Shown here: positions 32,571 through 44,603 of the stretch, in pieces
Position numbering within the stretch: the first letter of the stretch is position 1
Layout of the letters: every line of letters begins with the position of its first letter
Assembly: GCA_035578905.1 (NCBI GenBank)
Contig: JAQJVL010002648.1
Span: forward strand, 1-64,000
Direction of reading: 5' to 3'
Length of the DNA stretch: 64,000 bases
Origin: Stictocephala bisonia
Lineage: Eukaryota > Arthropoda > Insecta > Hemiptera > Membracidae
Program-made: the position numbers and the translations under genes
Notes under the pieces: model-generated
What the model was told of the DNA's origin: nothing
Databases searched by the model: none
What the model saw: only the letters and a program-made list of their open reading frames with translations

Positions 32571-34790
32571 AGAATCTGGCAGAGCGAACTCTTAGAAATT
32601 AGTAAGCTATTGAGGGTTATTTGCAGGGTGCCTAACAAATACGAATAGCCTAGTAGAAATTATAAAAATGAACAATAATTAGAAATAGTAGGGGTCTAAG
32701 TTCATTTAACTACTTATAAAACTATTCAGTTTCTTGTTTTCATGAAAAAAACAAACACATATAGATTTCTAAGATAGTTATACAGCTTAATATTTGTGAT
32801 TACTCTTTATTGTTGTTTTGTTAAAAATATTATTTATATCCTCCATTATTTTCCCTTGTGAACCTTCCAATTTATTAGCTGCATAATTTATAAGTTGCAT
32901 TTTTTATTTCTATCTAAAGAACGTAATTTCTGTGTGACGGTAGTCCATATACGCTGCCACCACTGTTACTTAAAAATGCTGTTTACACTTTTATAAGATA
33001 TAAACGAATAATAATCTGCATAAAATTTTTGAATTAAAATTCAGAAAATTGTTGGTTACACCACCATGGACAGACCCTAGCTTACTTCCTTACGACGTTG
33101 TCACGAAAAGAATAATAACAACTGCGGCTTTCAGTAAAATTTAATAAATCATTAAAGAACTTAGCTGAATAGAAAGTATTATTAATTTGTTAATCTGACT
33201 TATTGGGGAGGTAACTCGTCACAGCTGCTTTAATGTTAGATATACCAACAATATAGTCATTGACTGAAGCTACTAAATTAAACAGTGATAATAACACAAT
33301 GAAAGGGACAACAATGCCCTTGGTGTTAGGCCTATAGTGAGTGTTTTTTGGCCTTGTTATGTTTAAGATATGAATGAATATGAAGTTTAGTTATTCCTAA
33401 AATCTGATATACCTCACAATATATTGAAAATAAGCAAAATAAGCAGTGTTTCATCCTCTATGGAAATTTAACTTTTTTGACAAAAAAAACACTGTTTGTA
33501 AATTCAATGAAATGCAGTGTGATTATTTCATTTTACTTTTTTTCATTTACATTATTAAATTTCACATTAATTGATATACACATAACGATAAGCACATACT
33601 GATTACACACAATCTATAAATTATCATTACTTTCATTGATACCATTAGAACTAGCCATTGTGTCACTGATTCTAATAAATACCAACCTTATTGAACTATT
33701 GAAGATTATATTGTATCACATACAATGTAACTAAAAAAATGTACAAAATGAAAACGATAATTTTGATTATTTTAATTATAACAACTATTATATTATTTGA
33801 GCAGCTAGCTGGATGAAATACATCGCTTTAGTGTTTATGCATTTAATAATCTACAATATATTACCTTTTTTGATGTTTTGATACTCATGCACAGTACTTA
33901 CGTTTATAGGCCTACTGTTTTTTGTCTTTCCAAACTGTGGTAGAATATCATAAAATAACGGACTGTTGTGTTTGATTTGTTATTTAAGTTAAACTACACA
34001 ATTGTAAGCATAGAGTTGGTTAGTGCTCGTAAAAGTTGAAAGTTTTTGGTGATTGTTAATAACAACGCTACTAACAGTGGGTCAGGTAATTTCCGTACGA
34101 CATTCAACACTCATATCTCACGAGCCCTTTCCTAGCTCTCGGGATAGTGTCCCTGATAACTGATTCAGTTTCATTACATTAGGCCATAGTTGTTTATACT
34201 ATTATTATTCATATACTATTTATTACTAATCATAGATAGGGCTCTGCAGCCATAACTTCACCTCTTGGAAAAATAAAAACTTTTCCATTTCAACATAATA
34301 GTTGGTTGACAGTTAATGGGAATAACACACTATGCTCTATGCTCTATCTATACAATATCTGAAACAAGTGTATGATATTGTTACATTTCATTGAGTTGGC
34401 AGCACTGCGACTATCAGAATCCCGTCAATTTTAGACCTGGTATAGTAATGTTTCAAGCTATTATGGACGAGCTAATCTGACAGCCTCAATTAGTTAATCT
34501 GACAGAGACAATTAGCTAACTGAAAAAAAAAACAATAGAAGGACCATTGACATTGCTAATTAATTAGATAAGGAACGTGTATAAATGAGAAATGCAGGAG
34601 AACCGTAAATGACTGAAAAAAATTATTCAGCAAACTCCCTGCAGGTGAGTGCAGTTCTAAGAACCTTGTTTCGATTAAGTCTCCCATGTTACATTTGAAA
34701 AGAAAACTTTATTTAATTGTTGTTACAGTTCAGAGAATTGTGGATATATATATAAATAAAAAAATTAAAACAATAATGTATTTTCATTCA
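32571..34790. other. AT-rich stretch, nothing recognised
   Basis: Very AT-rich, with no ORF above 60 codons of interest, no terminal repeats and no exon-like conservation that I can see. Confidence 0.4.
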
Positions 34791-34799
34791 TATCCAATT

Positions 34800-36262
34800 T
34801 TAACACTTTTTAGGCAGAATGTTTCATAATTTGTTTGGACTTCAGGGTAGAGTATGCTGCCAATACAAATTGGTGGAAATTCAGGAAAAGAAAGTCTTTC
34901 AAGGGATTCTACAGACCAGACTACAATGATTAATCATCGTATATAAATGAGTTTCGTCTTACTATTAGTGAAGTGAAACCTGTCTAAAGATGCAATGTAG
35001 TCCAGATTATTACATTAAAGCAAATGGCTTTTACCTTAGAATTTGCGAAACAAACTGTCATACTCATATCTACCTAAAATCCCTCGTTGATTTCAGAACA
35101 AAATAACCATTGAATGGTGCTCGTGGCATTAATTGTAATCAGCCAAGCCGCATTGCTTATTAGACTTTACAAGAGCACAATTAATCTAGCAATGAAAGTA
35201 AAAACAGTGTTTAACGTTTTATTTGAGTGTAGACAAAATTGCAGAACCTCTCCAAGAAAAGGTATTCTGGTAAAGGAACTAATATATTTTACTCTTGAGT
35301 CATTATTAACTAAACATTCAGTTTGATTTGTTGCCCCTCGATAGCATATTTGCAATTACTTCCTTTCCATTAAAATGAAATAAACTGAAGATCTAAGTTA
35401 CGCAGCAAAAGAGACATTGAGATTCGGTTAAATCAGTTTAGAGCTGATAGTGCACATGGGACTCTGCAGTTGATGACACATGTTAAGTTAACAAAAACAC
35501 CATTGTACTTTGTTGATCTGAAAGAGTTTCGCCATTGCTCTACTCTAACTCATGGCGATATTTTCTACCAAAAGCTGTCCTGCTATACCTTGTGTGTTTA
35601 TGACCAAAGCACTGAAGGGACGGACCTAAAGGAAAGTGAAACTCTGCAGAAATTGCGCCAATTATCCTTGCATATTACTAATCATTTTGCTCTTTTAGTA
35701 GAAAACGTGGTCCGAAACTTAATCGTATGATCAGATCTTTCCACAGGTCAAAAGAAAAATTGGAAAATTGTAGCTCATACGTAATATCTCGTTCTAAATA
35801 AACTCACCTCTGTGGAACGGATGTTTATTACAACAGCAGACAACCTTTTACATTGTGACCAAAACGTTGTCATCATTCAGTGTCATAAAATATCTGCAAT
35901 GATTTATGTTACTTCCCAAAAGGTAGAAGTAATTGCAGTTGCTTCAAAAACGTTTTCTGTTTATCTAATGCCTACTAAGGATTTGAAAGGTTTTAGGATT
36001 ATTGAACAAAATATGTTTTGTCTAGTTTGATGATGATCCAACTTCGTTGCAACCAGTTTCTCACACCCTCCAGCCACGTAATACTCTCCGACTTGCAAAG
36101 ACAAACCAAGGACTTACAAAAAACACAAGGAATTATTGACAACCCTTTGCCTTTGATAAGGGCCATAAGATTCCCAAGGGTTTATGAAGGACCTTTCCCA
36201 TCAATAAAAGGAGAAAAGAGAGATCTGCTGTCAATGATATATGCTGGAGGAGTTTAGGGAAA
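34800..36262 (+). pseudogene. Decayed DUF7869-like protein gene
   Basis: Scattered over three frames, the + strand keeps the block order of a multicopy insect protein family carrying the DUF7869 domain: an ARGINCNQPSR block (about 35120-35150), PLYFVDLKEFRHCSTLTHGD and IFYQKLSCYTLCVYDQST (35495-35610), a SDLSTGQKKNWKIV block (about 35730-35775) where relatives have WSDNCxGQNKN, SADNLLHCD and VEVIAVASKTF (35840-35950), DDPTSLQPVSHTLQP (about 36030-36075) and a KRRKERSAVNDI-type C-terminus (36205-36240). The family assignment is from memory of the SDNCxGQNKN signature. The role of DUF7869 is unknown; I read it as an RNase H-like or transposase-like domain, which is inference. Many stops: dead copy. 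Confidence 0.55.
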
Positions 36263-36450
36263 TTTGTGTTAACGTAACTGTTTATGACCAGTCTTAGGAT
36301 TCATTTTTAACTGGAACAATAAATATAGTTTTCCCATTTAAATGAAAAAGGTATCAGAGGTAGCATATTTAGAGAAAATCCTGACGTTTCTTTAAATATC
36401 CTTTGTCTAAGACAACTTTTCAAATTTTGTACTACTGTAGGTTACAATAT

Positions 36451-36482
36451 CTTCATTATCACATTAATATGTGATAATGAAG
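36451..36482. other. Hairpin, 13-bp stem
   Basis: CTTCATTATCACA, loop ttaata, TGTGATAATGAAG. Perfect stem in non-coding AT-rich DNA. Confidence 0.8.
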
Positions 36483-36642
36483 TACGGTTGAATAAACATG
36501 GACAAAAAGATATTTAATATTTTGGTAAAATACATTTACTTCCTGATTTCTCACAAAACGTAGCAACCACCATAACAGTTCAAAAACGTTTTAAGTGACC
36601 ATTGATTTGAATGTTGTAATAGTTCAAAATTTTCGATTTTGG

Positions 36643-36643
<1 letters not shown>

Positions 36644-36688
<45 letters not shown>
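36644..36688. repeat. (TA)n microsatellite
   Basis: About 45 bp of uninterrupted TA. Confidence 0.95.
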
Positions 36689-36693
<5 letters not shown>

Positions 36694-36716
36694 TTTAAAG
36701 ACTATTTCTAGTGTAC

Positions 36717-36763
36717 AAAAAACATATAAGTAATTAAAACAAAAAATTACTTATATGTTTTTT
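36717..36763. other. Hairpin, 19-bp stem
   Basis: AAAAAACATATAAGTAATT, loop aaaacaaaa, then AATTACTTATATGTTTTTT. Perfect inverted repeat just 3' of the TA microsatellite. Confidence 0.8.
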
Positions 36764-37342
36764 TAGTTGCAATAAATAATTTTTGTTGTCCTGAAAAATA
36801 TTCAAATTGGTACTTGGGACGTTTCTGGTGGGACATATCCAGTTGTTATATCACCTAATTAAATAATAACAAAGTAAAAAGAGATAAGCTCATAACAATC
36901 TCCTTCACTCACAAGTCCAAATCGTCGAATATTATTTGGATTCTAGGGACAACAGGTTGTATCTATCAATAAAAAAAAAAAAATATTAATGAAAAAGGTT
37001 TTACAGCAATTTTGCAACTGAATGCTTGTCATTATTTAGTGTTTTGTGTATTGTATTTTGACATTATGTACATACTATGAAGTTATAATATTTAAGTAAA
37101 AGTGTTTCTTTTAATGTGAGAATTGTTTAGACAGTCCATATATTTTGCCTGCATAAAGCACTCCAGTATTTCAGGCCGTAGGACGCAACAATGGGAGTTC
37201 TACGACAGTTTACATTTAGGTAAGCTAGTTCAAATAATTATAAACGGACATTTATTTCAACTAGGATTATTTTTTTAAATAAAACTTCACGCACACCAGT
37301 TCGTATGGGCCTGCAGGTCTATGCGTGAAGTAACGACCGTTA

Positions 37343-37673
37343 AAAGGGTGTCTCAACCTAAGTTGAGGCAAGCTACCTGACCGGAGGGGTAGACCAGCCA
37401 GGATAATGGCCGGGCCGGCCCGGCGAGTAAATCCCATTAGTCACGCGTCGCCGAATGCACCACCTAAACACGGAAATGTAAGGGATATATTTGAAAATGT
37501 AATAAATGCGTTATCTTATAAAAAGCGTTATACTGTATTTTTAGTCATCAAAAAACAAACAATTGTGTGTTTGTCCCATGTTAATCGGCCGACTTTCAGT
37601 GTTAAAGCTAATGATATATTTTTTCAATATATCATCGTTAAAAATTACATGTTTTATTTTTAAAATGTAAATG
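37343..37673 (+). repeat. Left TIR of the DD82E element
   Basis: About 330 bp, inverted copy of 39963-40297. An 85-codon ORF (MAGPARRVNPISHASPNAPP...) occurs in this TIR and, inverted, in the other; it is a by-product of TIR identity, not evidence of a gene. Confidence 0.9.
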
Positions 37674-37940
37674 TACCTATGTGGCTTTATATGATGGTAA
37701 TAGATAGTGTACTGAATTTGCCATTCAATGAGTGACAAACTTTCTCTCTGAGTTTCGGAACCTAAGCGATTAAGATCGTTTTGCAAGCTTGAGACTGCCA
37801 GAGGCTGCATTAAAAGTTTTGGTCAATAAGAGCTTCGTCACATTTTTATTTTATTTTAAATTTTATTATTTTTTTTGTTTTTTATAGTTTTTGTTTATTT
37901 TTATTTATTTTGTTTACTGTACACTGCTGTCTTCATTGTG

Positions 37941-39644
37941 TTACTCTGGCGGAAGGCATTCGGCCAGGATTTCCTCTTCTTCCAGTTCGCTGTTGCTCTC
38001 TGTTTCGGAATCACTAGAGTTGCCGAGGTTCACAACAATGCGGTTTTCATCTGTAAAACTATCTACAAGGTTGGCCACTTGCCACAGTGCATCTTCCAGT
38101 TTCCTCACATGCTCCACAAACTTTTTCCATGTTTTGGGTGACAGGTTTGATATGTTATTGTTCAACATTTCTTCAACATCTTGAATGTTATAAGAAACAT
38201 TATGCAGTGTGACGTTGTTCTTCACTTGTGCCCATGCCAGTTCAATTGGATTCAAATCACAGTGGTAAGGAGGCAACCTTAACACTGTGTGTCCAGCTTC
38301 AGCAGCCATCTGGTCAGCAACATATCTTTTAGCTGACATTCGAAAAGGTTCCGCCAACTGTAAAAGTTTAGCTTTTACAAGTGTAGTAGACCATCGGACT
38401 CCTTTATTTGTCAGATATTTCTGGATATCATCTTTTCTCCAGCTTATGTTTGGAAATTTCTCCACGGTCCTGGAATGGTAGAAGGCGTTGTCCATTACAA
38501 CGACGCTTCTGGGTGGTAAATTCGGCAGGAGTTTCTCCTTAAACCAATTTTCGAAACAAGCAGAATTCATTTCTTCGTGATAGTCCACCCCTCCAAGCCA
38601 CTTTTTGTTTTTCTTCCATTGAAAAATTAGCCTCACATCATTGTGAACTGTTTCATCACTTCTTTCCTTGAGAAATCCATTTTCATTTCCAATATGGACA
38701 ACGATCAGGCGTCCTCCTCGCCCTGGAACGTTCTTTAGTCCAGTCGTTTCGTCTTCCAACGCAGCTTGTCGTGCGGATTAGATATAAGACGGTCTCCAAA
38801 CGTGCTTCACTGTGTGTCCTGCATTCAAAAATGTGTCATCCAGGTAAAAAATTGGTTTATTTTCAAGTCTGTATTTCCGGATCTCCGTTAAATATTTCCT
38901 TCTCCAAATGACAAGATCGTCTCTTTCAATAAACACCGAACGTCGTGTCCGGCGTTCGTACACAAATCCCAGATCAGTGATATACCGATGAACTGTAGCT
39001 CTGCTCATTGCTGGTAAACTGTCGTCTTCATTAGTTTTCTCTGTAATAGATGTCAACGTCGGAGGTCTATTCTGTCTAAACATGTCATGTACTATGCGTC
39101 GGATTCCAATCTTTGTGAAGTCTGATGTTTTTTCCATTCTTGATGTGGCACCTGTCGCTCTAGGTCGTTTTTTACCAGGTGTTATGAGTTTTCCTTCATT
39201 AGCTTCCTTCCTTATACGCTCCACAGTCGCTCTGCTTGTCCCTGTTAAAACCGCTGTCCGTTCTGCTACTTCTCGAAGTGGAGATGTCGACTCAGCTAAC
39301 AGATTTCCAAACACTGTTAATATAATCTTCCTCTCGCCACTACTAAGTATACTCCCTCGTCCATGTATGGTGATATACTTCTGCGCTAGTAGAATCCTCT
39401 CGGGTGTCTTCTCAGCTGCCATGACTAGCAATGATACAGAAAATAACTTGTCGTGGTATTTAAAGCCTCGATACATTGTACAGGTAATGGCTTCTTCCTG
39501 TTTACTTGGATGGAAGCCGGAAATCTCCAACAAATTCGCTTCTGCGAAAATATGAATCATTGAATACCCTGCGACAACGCCGTTTCCTAAATTACAGGCG
39601 TTTCCACTGGAAGAAGAAGAAATCATGGTGGAAGATTCAGACAA
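37941..39644 (-). pseudogene. DD82E transposase, single in-frame stop
   Basis: 568 codons in one frame from ATG 39644-39642 to the stop at 37941, interrupted only by a TAA at 38778-38780. The N-terminal third carries helix-turn-helix-type blocks (LREVAERTAVLTGTSRATVE; AMSRATVHRYITDLGF). The catalytic Asp is in IFYLDDTFLNAGHT, the second in VVVMDNAFYHSR, and the Glu in LPPYHCDLNPIELAWAQVK, 82 residues apart where Tc1/mariner has 34-41. The extra length is the segment from EKFPNISWRKDD to MAAEAGHTVLR. The tail is acidic (SELEEEEILAE). The enzyme would bind the TIRs and cut and paste the element. Except for the one nonsense codon it looks intact. Confidence 0.92.
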
Positions 39645-39962
39645 CTTATGTAGCGTTATAAATATTTAATGCAACTGCATTCATCAACTAGCCTACATAT
39701 TAACTGTTATAAATTTAACCATTGTACATGTGTAAAACTCTAATGGAAAACTTTAAATGTTCGAGAAGAAACAATGGGATTAAAAATAGGTGACGAAGAT
39801 ATAATAGACCAAAAATTAAAATATAGCCTACAGTTAAATATACCGTTTAATTTCTACAGTTTGTTTATATACATTATTATACATTTATATTTATTATATT
39901 ATAATATATATTTGTTGTATTTATTATATTTTATTTATATACAGTACATTTATATACATTTT

Positions 39963-40297
39963 AAATTATCCAAATTTAAATTTTAAAAATAAAACATGTA
40001 ATTTTTAACGATGATATATTGAAAAAATATATCATTAGCTTTAACACTGAAAGTCGGCCGATTAACATGGGACAAACACACAATTGTTTGTTTTTTGATG
40101 ACTAAAAATACAGTATAACGCTTTTTATAAGATAACGCATTTATTACATTTTCAAATTTATCCCTTACATTTCCGTGTTTAGGTGGTGCATTCGGCGACG
40201 CGTGACTAATGGGATCTACTCGCCGGGCCGGCCCGGCCATTATCCTGGTCTACCCCTCCGGTCAGGTAGCTTGCCTCAACTTGGTTGAGACGCCGTT
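39963..40297 (-). repeat. Right TIR of the DD82E element
   Basis: Inverted partner of 37343-37673, followed by TA at 40298-40299. Immediately outside is TTTAGCTCAGTTGGGG, a perfect tRNA A-box-like string (TAGCTCAGTTGG) without a clear B-box; it may be a scrap of a tRNA-derived SINE at the target site. Confidence 0.88.
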
Positions 40298-40299
40298 TA

Positions 40300-42364
40300 G
40301 CTCAGTTGGGGTTTGAACTGTGGGCTGACATATCATACTCATTAATAACTTTTTAACCAGTTAGAGTTTCATCAACTAGTTAAAAAATATGAAAGCAATC
40401 AGTATTATTCCGTTCTTACATTAGGTATCTTACATTACTTGATCGGTACCGATAAAAATGGAATGAAACATTACAAGCCAATGATTTAGATTCAATGACC
40501 AACAAAGATTTCAAAAGAACGAACACTAACCAAAAGGCGTTATAGTGATTAGTCTTGTAACAAATCAAACAAATAAAACATTTAGATAATCCTGGAACAT
40601 TTACTTTTAGAAAAATAAACTCTTGTATCTTCCTTGCTTTCTGAGTAATATTATATTCAAGCAGTCTTGCTCTAATCCACCCCAACGGCGTTGAATTTCA
40701 TTTCAAACTTTGCATTATGCATTTCATATCCTATTTTCAACTCACTTGAAGAGTTTTGCGGTGCTCACTTAGCTACTCCCGGTATTAGATATGGTGATTT
40801 ATAACTTTGTTTGGGTGTTAGCATAATTTGTTTACATTGAATAAATATATATTTATAGAATTTTATTTTATAGGCCTAAATTAAATAATCAATGTGTTAA
40901 ATATATATTATATATTTGAAAAATTTGTTTCACTTATTTCAGGTTTCCGTTCATTTTACCAGAGAACAGCATGTCTCACAGGTTGATTTGATTAAAAAAC
41001 AAAATTATTACGGTCATTTAAATTTTTTTTAAAAATGAATGTAAATGAAGAATTCGGAAATTTGAAATATTTATAAAAAAGTATTTAACACTGTTTGAAA
41101 AGCTTACATATTCTATGTGAGAATATTTCTGGCTGAAAAGCTGCTTTATGAGGCAATGTTTTCAAAGACTGAGTTCTTGGCTTCAGCCATGAATAAGCAA
41201 TTCAAGACATCGAGCGTGGTGAACAAAGAATCCAACTCTGCCTTTTCTATAATGTAAGAGCTGTATTTAAAAACGCAGCTCTTACATTATACTACTGTAC
41301 TTTGTTTTATGGACCTCTTTCAACAGCAGATTTTGTACGTTGAACTTTTCTTAGAGTTAAAATATAGCTAGATGTAATATCAGAGGGTCGGGCCGCAAAC
41401 AGGTCACCCTCTCCTCTACTAATACATCGATATGACCGAAGATAATTCTCACTCTACAAAGCCATATGACAAAAGTCAGCTTACCCATTCTACACATCAA
41501 CATTAGTAAATACATAGTTAATCCATTTTACACAGAGGTATAAAGGAACTCTCCCAAGACAAATCGTATATAACTTGTATGCCATATTGTCTAATGCTCT
41601 AATGCATACCCTTCACACAAACCACAATGATTGAAAACGGAGATGACCTACTCATCTCAAGACAGTGAATAGCAAATACTGTTGTACAAACTGTGAAATG
41701 TTTTACATTTACAAATCCTATTGCTCCCAAGTTTTAAATTTAATATATTTCTGTACATTTATTAGTTCACGACATTTCTATGGCTGATCTTTCCTTCAGT
41801 CCTGCAATTAGAAACACATAAATATAATATATTTAATGTGTTGTATGTGTTTTTTTCATATGTGATAAGAAAACACGTCATTTCAGTAGATTTTTTCAAA
41901 ATTAAAATAATTAGTTCTATTTATAATCGAAAATTCACCTATGAAGGACTAGCGGGACAGCTTTCAACAGCAAAAATTCGCCAATTTTTTTTACATAATC
42001 GTGCATTATGATCGTTACAGATGAATTAACTGGGCAGTATGTTTGAAGCAGTTCACACTGCCTCAGCACCACAGTTCATAAGTTTTGACTACTGATTTTT
42101 GAGTAAGAATCTCTTAGTTAAATTAGTCTGAAAAATTCTTTATTTCAAACAAAACCATTTTGAGAATGTCAAGTGGCTAGTCTTCTTGATAAAATATTGA
42201 AGATTTACTCTATTAAAGAAAACAGTTAGCTGGAAAACAAAATGTTACATAATTCAAATTTCACTAGGTGTTGTATGCGTGTTCATTTTGTCCTTAAATA
42301 TTGTTATGTAGGATAAAATGGTAATTAGTAAGTGGATGAAATTAAAAATATTCAACAAAATCAT
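40300..42364. other. AT-rich stretch, nothing recognised
   Basis: No gene signal. It includes a perfect 16-bp-stem hairpin at 41248-41291 (TATAATGTAAGAGCTG / CAGCTCTTACATTATA, 12-base loop). Confidence 0.45.
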
Positions 42365-42602
42365 AAAAATATCATTACGTAAATAGAACAAACATTAATT
42401 TACACTCTTATTATTAATATACATTGAATCAAGTTCTGTCATATTAATTCCTTTTTAATATTCTTCATAAATACTTACTTCTTAAAAATATCATTACGTA
42501 AATAGAACAAACATTAATTTACACTCTTATTATTAATATACATTGAATCAAGTCCTGTCATATTCATTCCTTTTTAATATTCTTCATAAATACTTACTTC
42601 TT
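42365..42602. repeat. 119-bp tandem duplication
   Basis: Two copies (42365-42483 and 42484-42602) starting aaaaatatcattacgtaaat, differing at two visible positions (gttctg/gtcctg; attaatt/attcatt). An A28 run follows at about 42757-42784. Confidence 0.93.
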
Positions 42603-42752
42603 AAAAAAGAACATTAACCATATTTAATTTATACAATTGTATTTTTCAAAGTTTCACTTGATATCAATTGTTTAAGTGAGCATTGTGATACATGTTAATT
42701 TAGTTATTAAAAATATAAATTATAAATTAAGTATGGACTCAACTATTTCAAA

Positions 42753-42788
<36 letters not shown>

Positions 42789-43849
42789 TACAATTATTAA
42801 TAATGTTGAGTAATTATTCCTTAGCGTTTTAACTATCTTCGTGTTATATATTTACAATTACAATCACAAACTTGTAGCTTTCACAAGAGTTTAAGTTGCA
42901 GCTATCCATAGTTTCAGTCCATATCCAATAGTTTCAGTTGAAAAGAAGTATTTATAAAAAGAAAATTAATCACTCACATTTCTAAACAATTGTAATGAAA
43001 ATATTATGTAGTAATAACAAATGAAGAAAACTACGAATTGATAAGTAAAACTGGTAAGAACATTTACTAACAAATATCTCATACTGCTTCTATACACGTA
43101 GTCCTCGCAAAATAAGACATAAACAATTAATGTAGTTAAAACTGTCATTAAAATCCATACGATTCCATTCCAACTCCAATACTGTTTCAGTTAGACGCTT
43201 AGATACTATGAAGTGTAGTTGTATTAGAACTAGGAAAGGAAAATTGTAGGATATTAAGATGGTATTTTCAAATGTTAATCATAAGAAAGAAGTGTATATT
43301 ATTGAATAGTACATGAGAGAACGTTTTTGTGAGGGTCATGTTTTGAAAATATAGCAATCAAGCTACAAACCAATACCTTGGCACATTCATCACCCACCCC
43401 ACATATCATCACCGTGGGCTGGTTTTATATCCCAATACAGTTTGGTTGTGTTTTAATGAAAACTGTTCGTTGAAATTATTGAGGTAAAATAATAACAATA
43501 GCGGTGTGTTATAATGAACTTCATTAATATCGTAGTATACTTACAATATCGTTAACAAATTACCATACCATTTAATGAATTCATGACTATAAAGATAGTT
43601 GAAAATAAGAAGGCCATTAGAAGAATTAATTACTGAAGGAAGTTATAGAAGAACAAACATAGTTTCAGTCCAAGTAATATTGTCACTAAAAAATTAGATT
43701 TTCCTCCAAAAAACATTTTAGACCTCAGTTTTTTCTACGAGTATTTTCACAGCATACAGTAAATGTTGTGGTCTTATATTAGTCTTTGCCCCTTATACTA
43801 CAAATGATCCTCGACACAGCCATAGACTTATTATGGTATGTAAAATATA

Positions 43850-44603
43850 CGTCCCGTATAGTATAATGACTCTCCCAACCATCCAAACACGTACCGTATA
43901 GAGTAATAACTCTCCGAACCCCCTACACACGTACCGTATAGTGTAATGACTATCTGAACAACCTACACACGTACCATATAGTGTAATGACTCTCCGGACC
44001 ACCTACACACGTACCGTATGGTGTAATGACTCTCCGAACCACTTACACACGTACCATATAGTGTAATGACTCTCCGAACCACCTACACACGTACTGTATA
44101 GTGTAATGACTCTCCGAACTACCTACACACGTACCGTATAGTGTAATGACTCTCCGGACCACCTACACACGTACCGTATAGTGTAATGACTCTCCGGACC
44201 ACATACACACGTACCGTATAGTGTAATGACTCTCCAAACCACCTACACACGTACCGTATAGTGTAATGACTCTCCGGACCACCTATACACGTACCGTATA
44301 GTGTAATGACTCTCCGGACCACCTAAACACGTACCGTATAGTGTAATGACTCTCCATACCACCTACACACGTACCATATAGTTTAATGACTCTTCGAACC
44401 GCCTACACACGTACCGTATAGTATAATGACTCTCCGAATCACCTACACATGTACCGTATAGTGTAATGACTCTCCGAACCATATACACTCGTACCGTATA
44501 GTGTAATGACTCTCCGAACCACCTACACACGTACCGTATAGTGTAATGACTCCGAACCACCTACACACGTACCGTACAGTGTAATGACTCTCCGAACCGC
44601 CTT
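43850..44603. repeat. 40-bp minisatellite, about 19 copies
   Basis: Unit gtgtaatgactctccggacc + acctacacacgtaccgtata (40 bp), with 0-6 differences per copy. The array decays at its left edge (43850-43960). One copy near 44545 lacks 3 bp. Because 3 x 40 = 120, it produces open frames with a 40-residue repeat on the minus strand; these are artefacts. Confidence 0.97.

Larger units (their letters stand above)
37343..40297 (-). mobile_element. IS630-Tc1-mariner transposon with DD82E spacing (Sailor-type), long TIRs
   Basis: 2955 bp flanked by TA (37341-37342 and 40298-40299). The outermost bases AAAGGGTGTCTCAAC / AAACGGCGTCTCAAC begin inverted repeats of about 330 bp (37343-37673 and 39963-40297) that are almost identical apart from a 4-bp indel and a few substitutions. 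The TIRs hold a GC-rich palindrome GCCGGGCCGGCCCGGC. A single transposase gene lies between them on the minus strand. TA duplication, an HTH-plus-DDE layout and the count of 82 residues between the second Asp and the Glu match the group named Sailor. TIR similarity and a single stop in the transposase indicate a fairly young copy. Confidence 0.92.

Noticed and set aside
37406..37663. 85-codon ORF, repeated inverted at 39983-40240
   Set aside because: Both lie wholly in the TIRs of the DD82E element; their similarity reflects TIR identity.
40296..40330. TAGCTCAGTTGG considered as the start of a tRNA gene
   Set aside because: A-box-like string only; no anticodon stem, B-box or acceptor pairing follows.
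43793..44560. Minus-strand ORFs with repeats of VRRVITLYGTCVGG
   Set aside because: Produced by the 40-bp minisatellite (three units = 120 bp); no start context and no non-repeat coding sequence.
43850..44603. Regular 40-bp spacing considered as a CRISPR-like array
   Set aside because: There are no unique spacers; the whole unit repeats, so it is a minisatellite in eukaryotic DNA.
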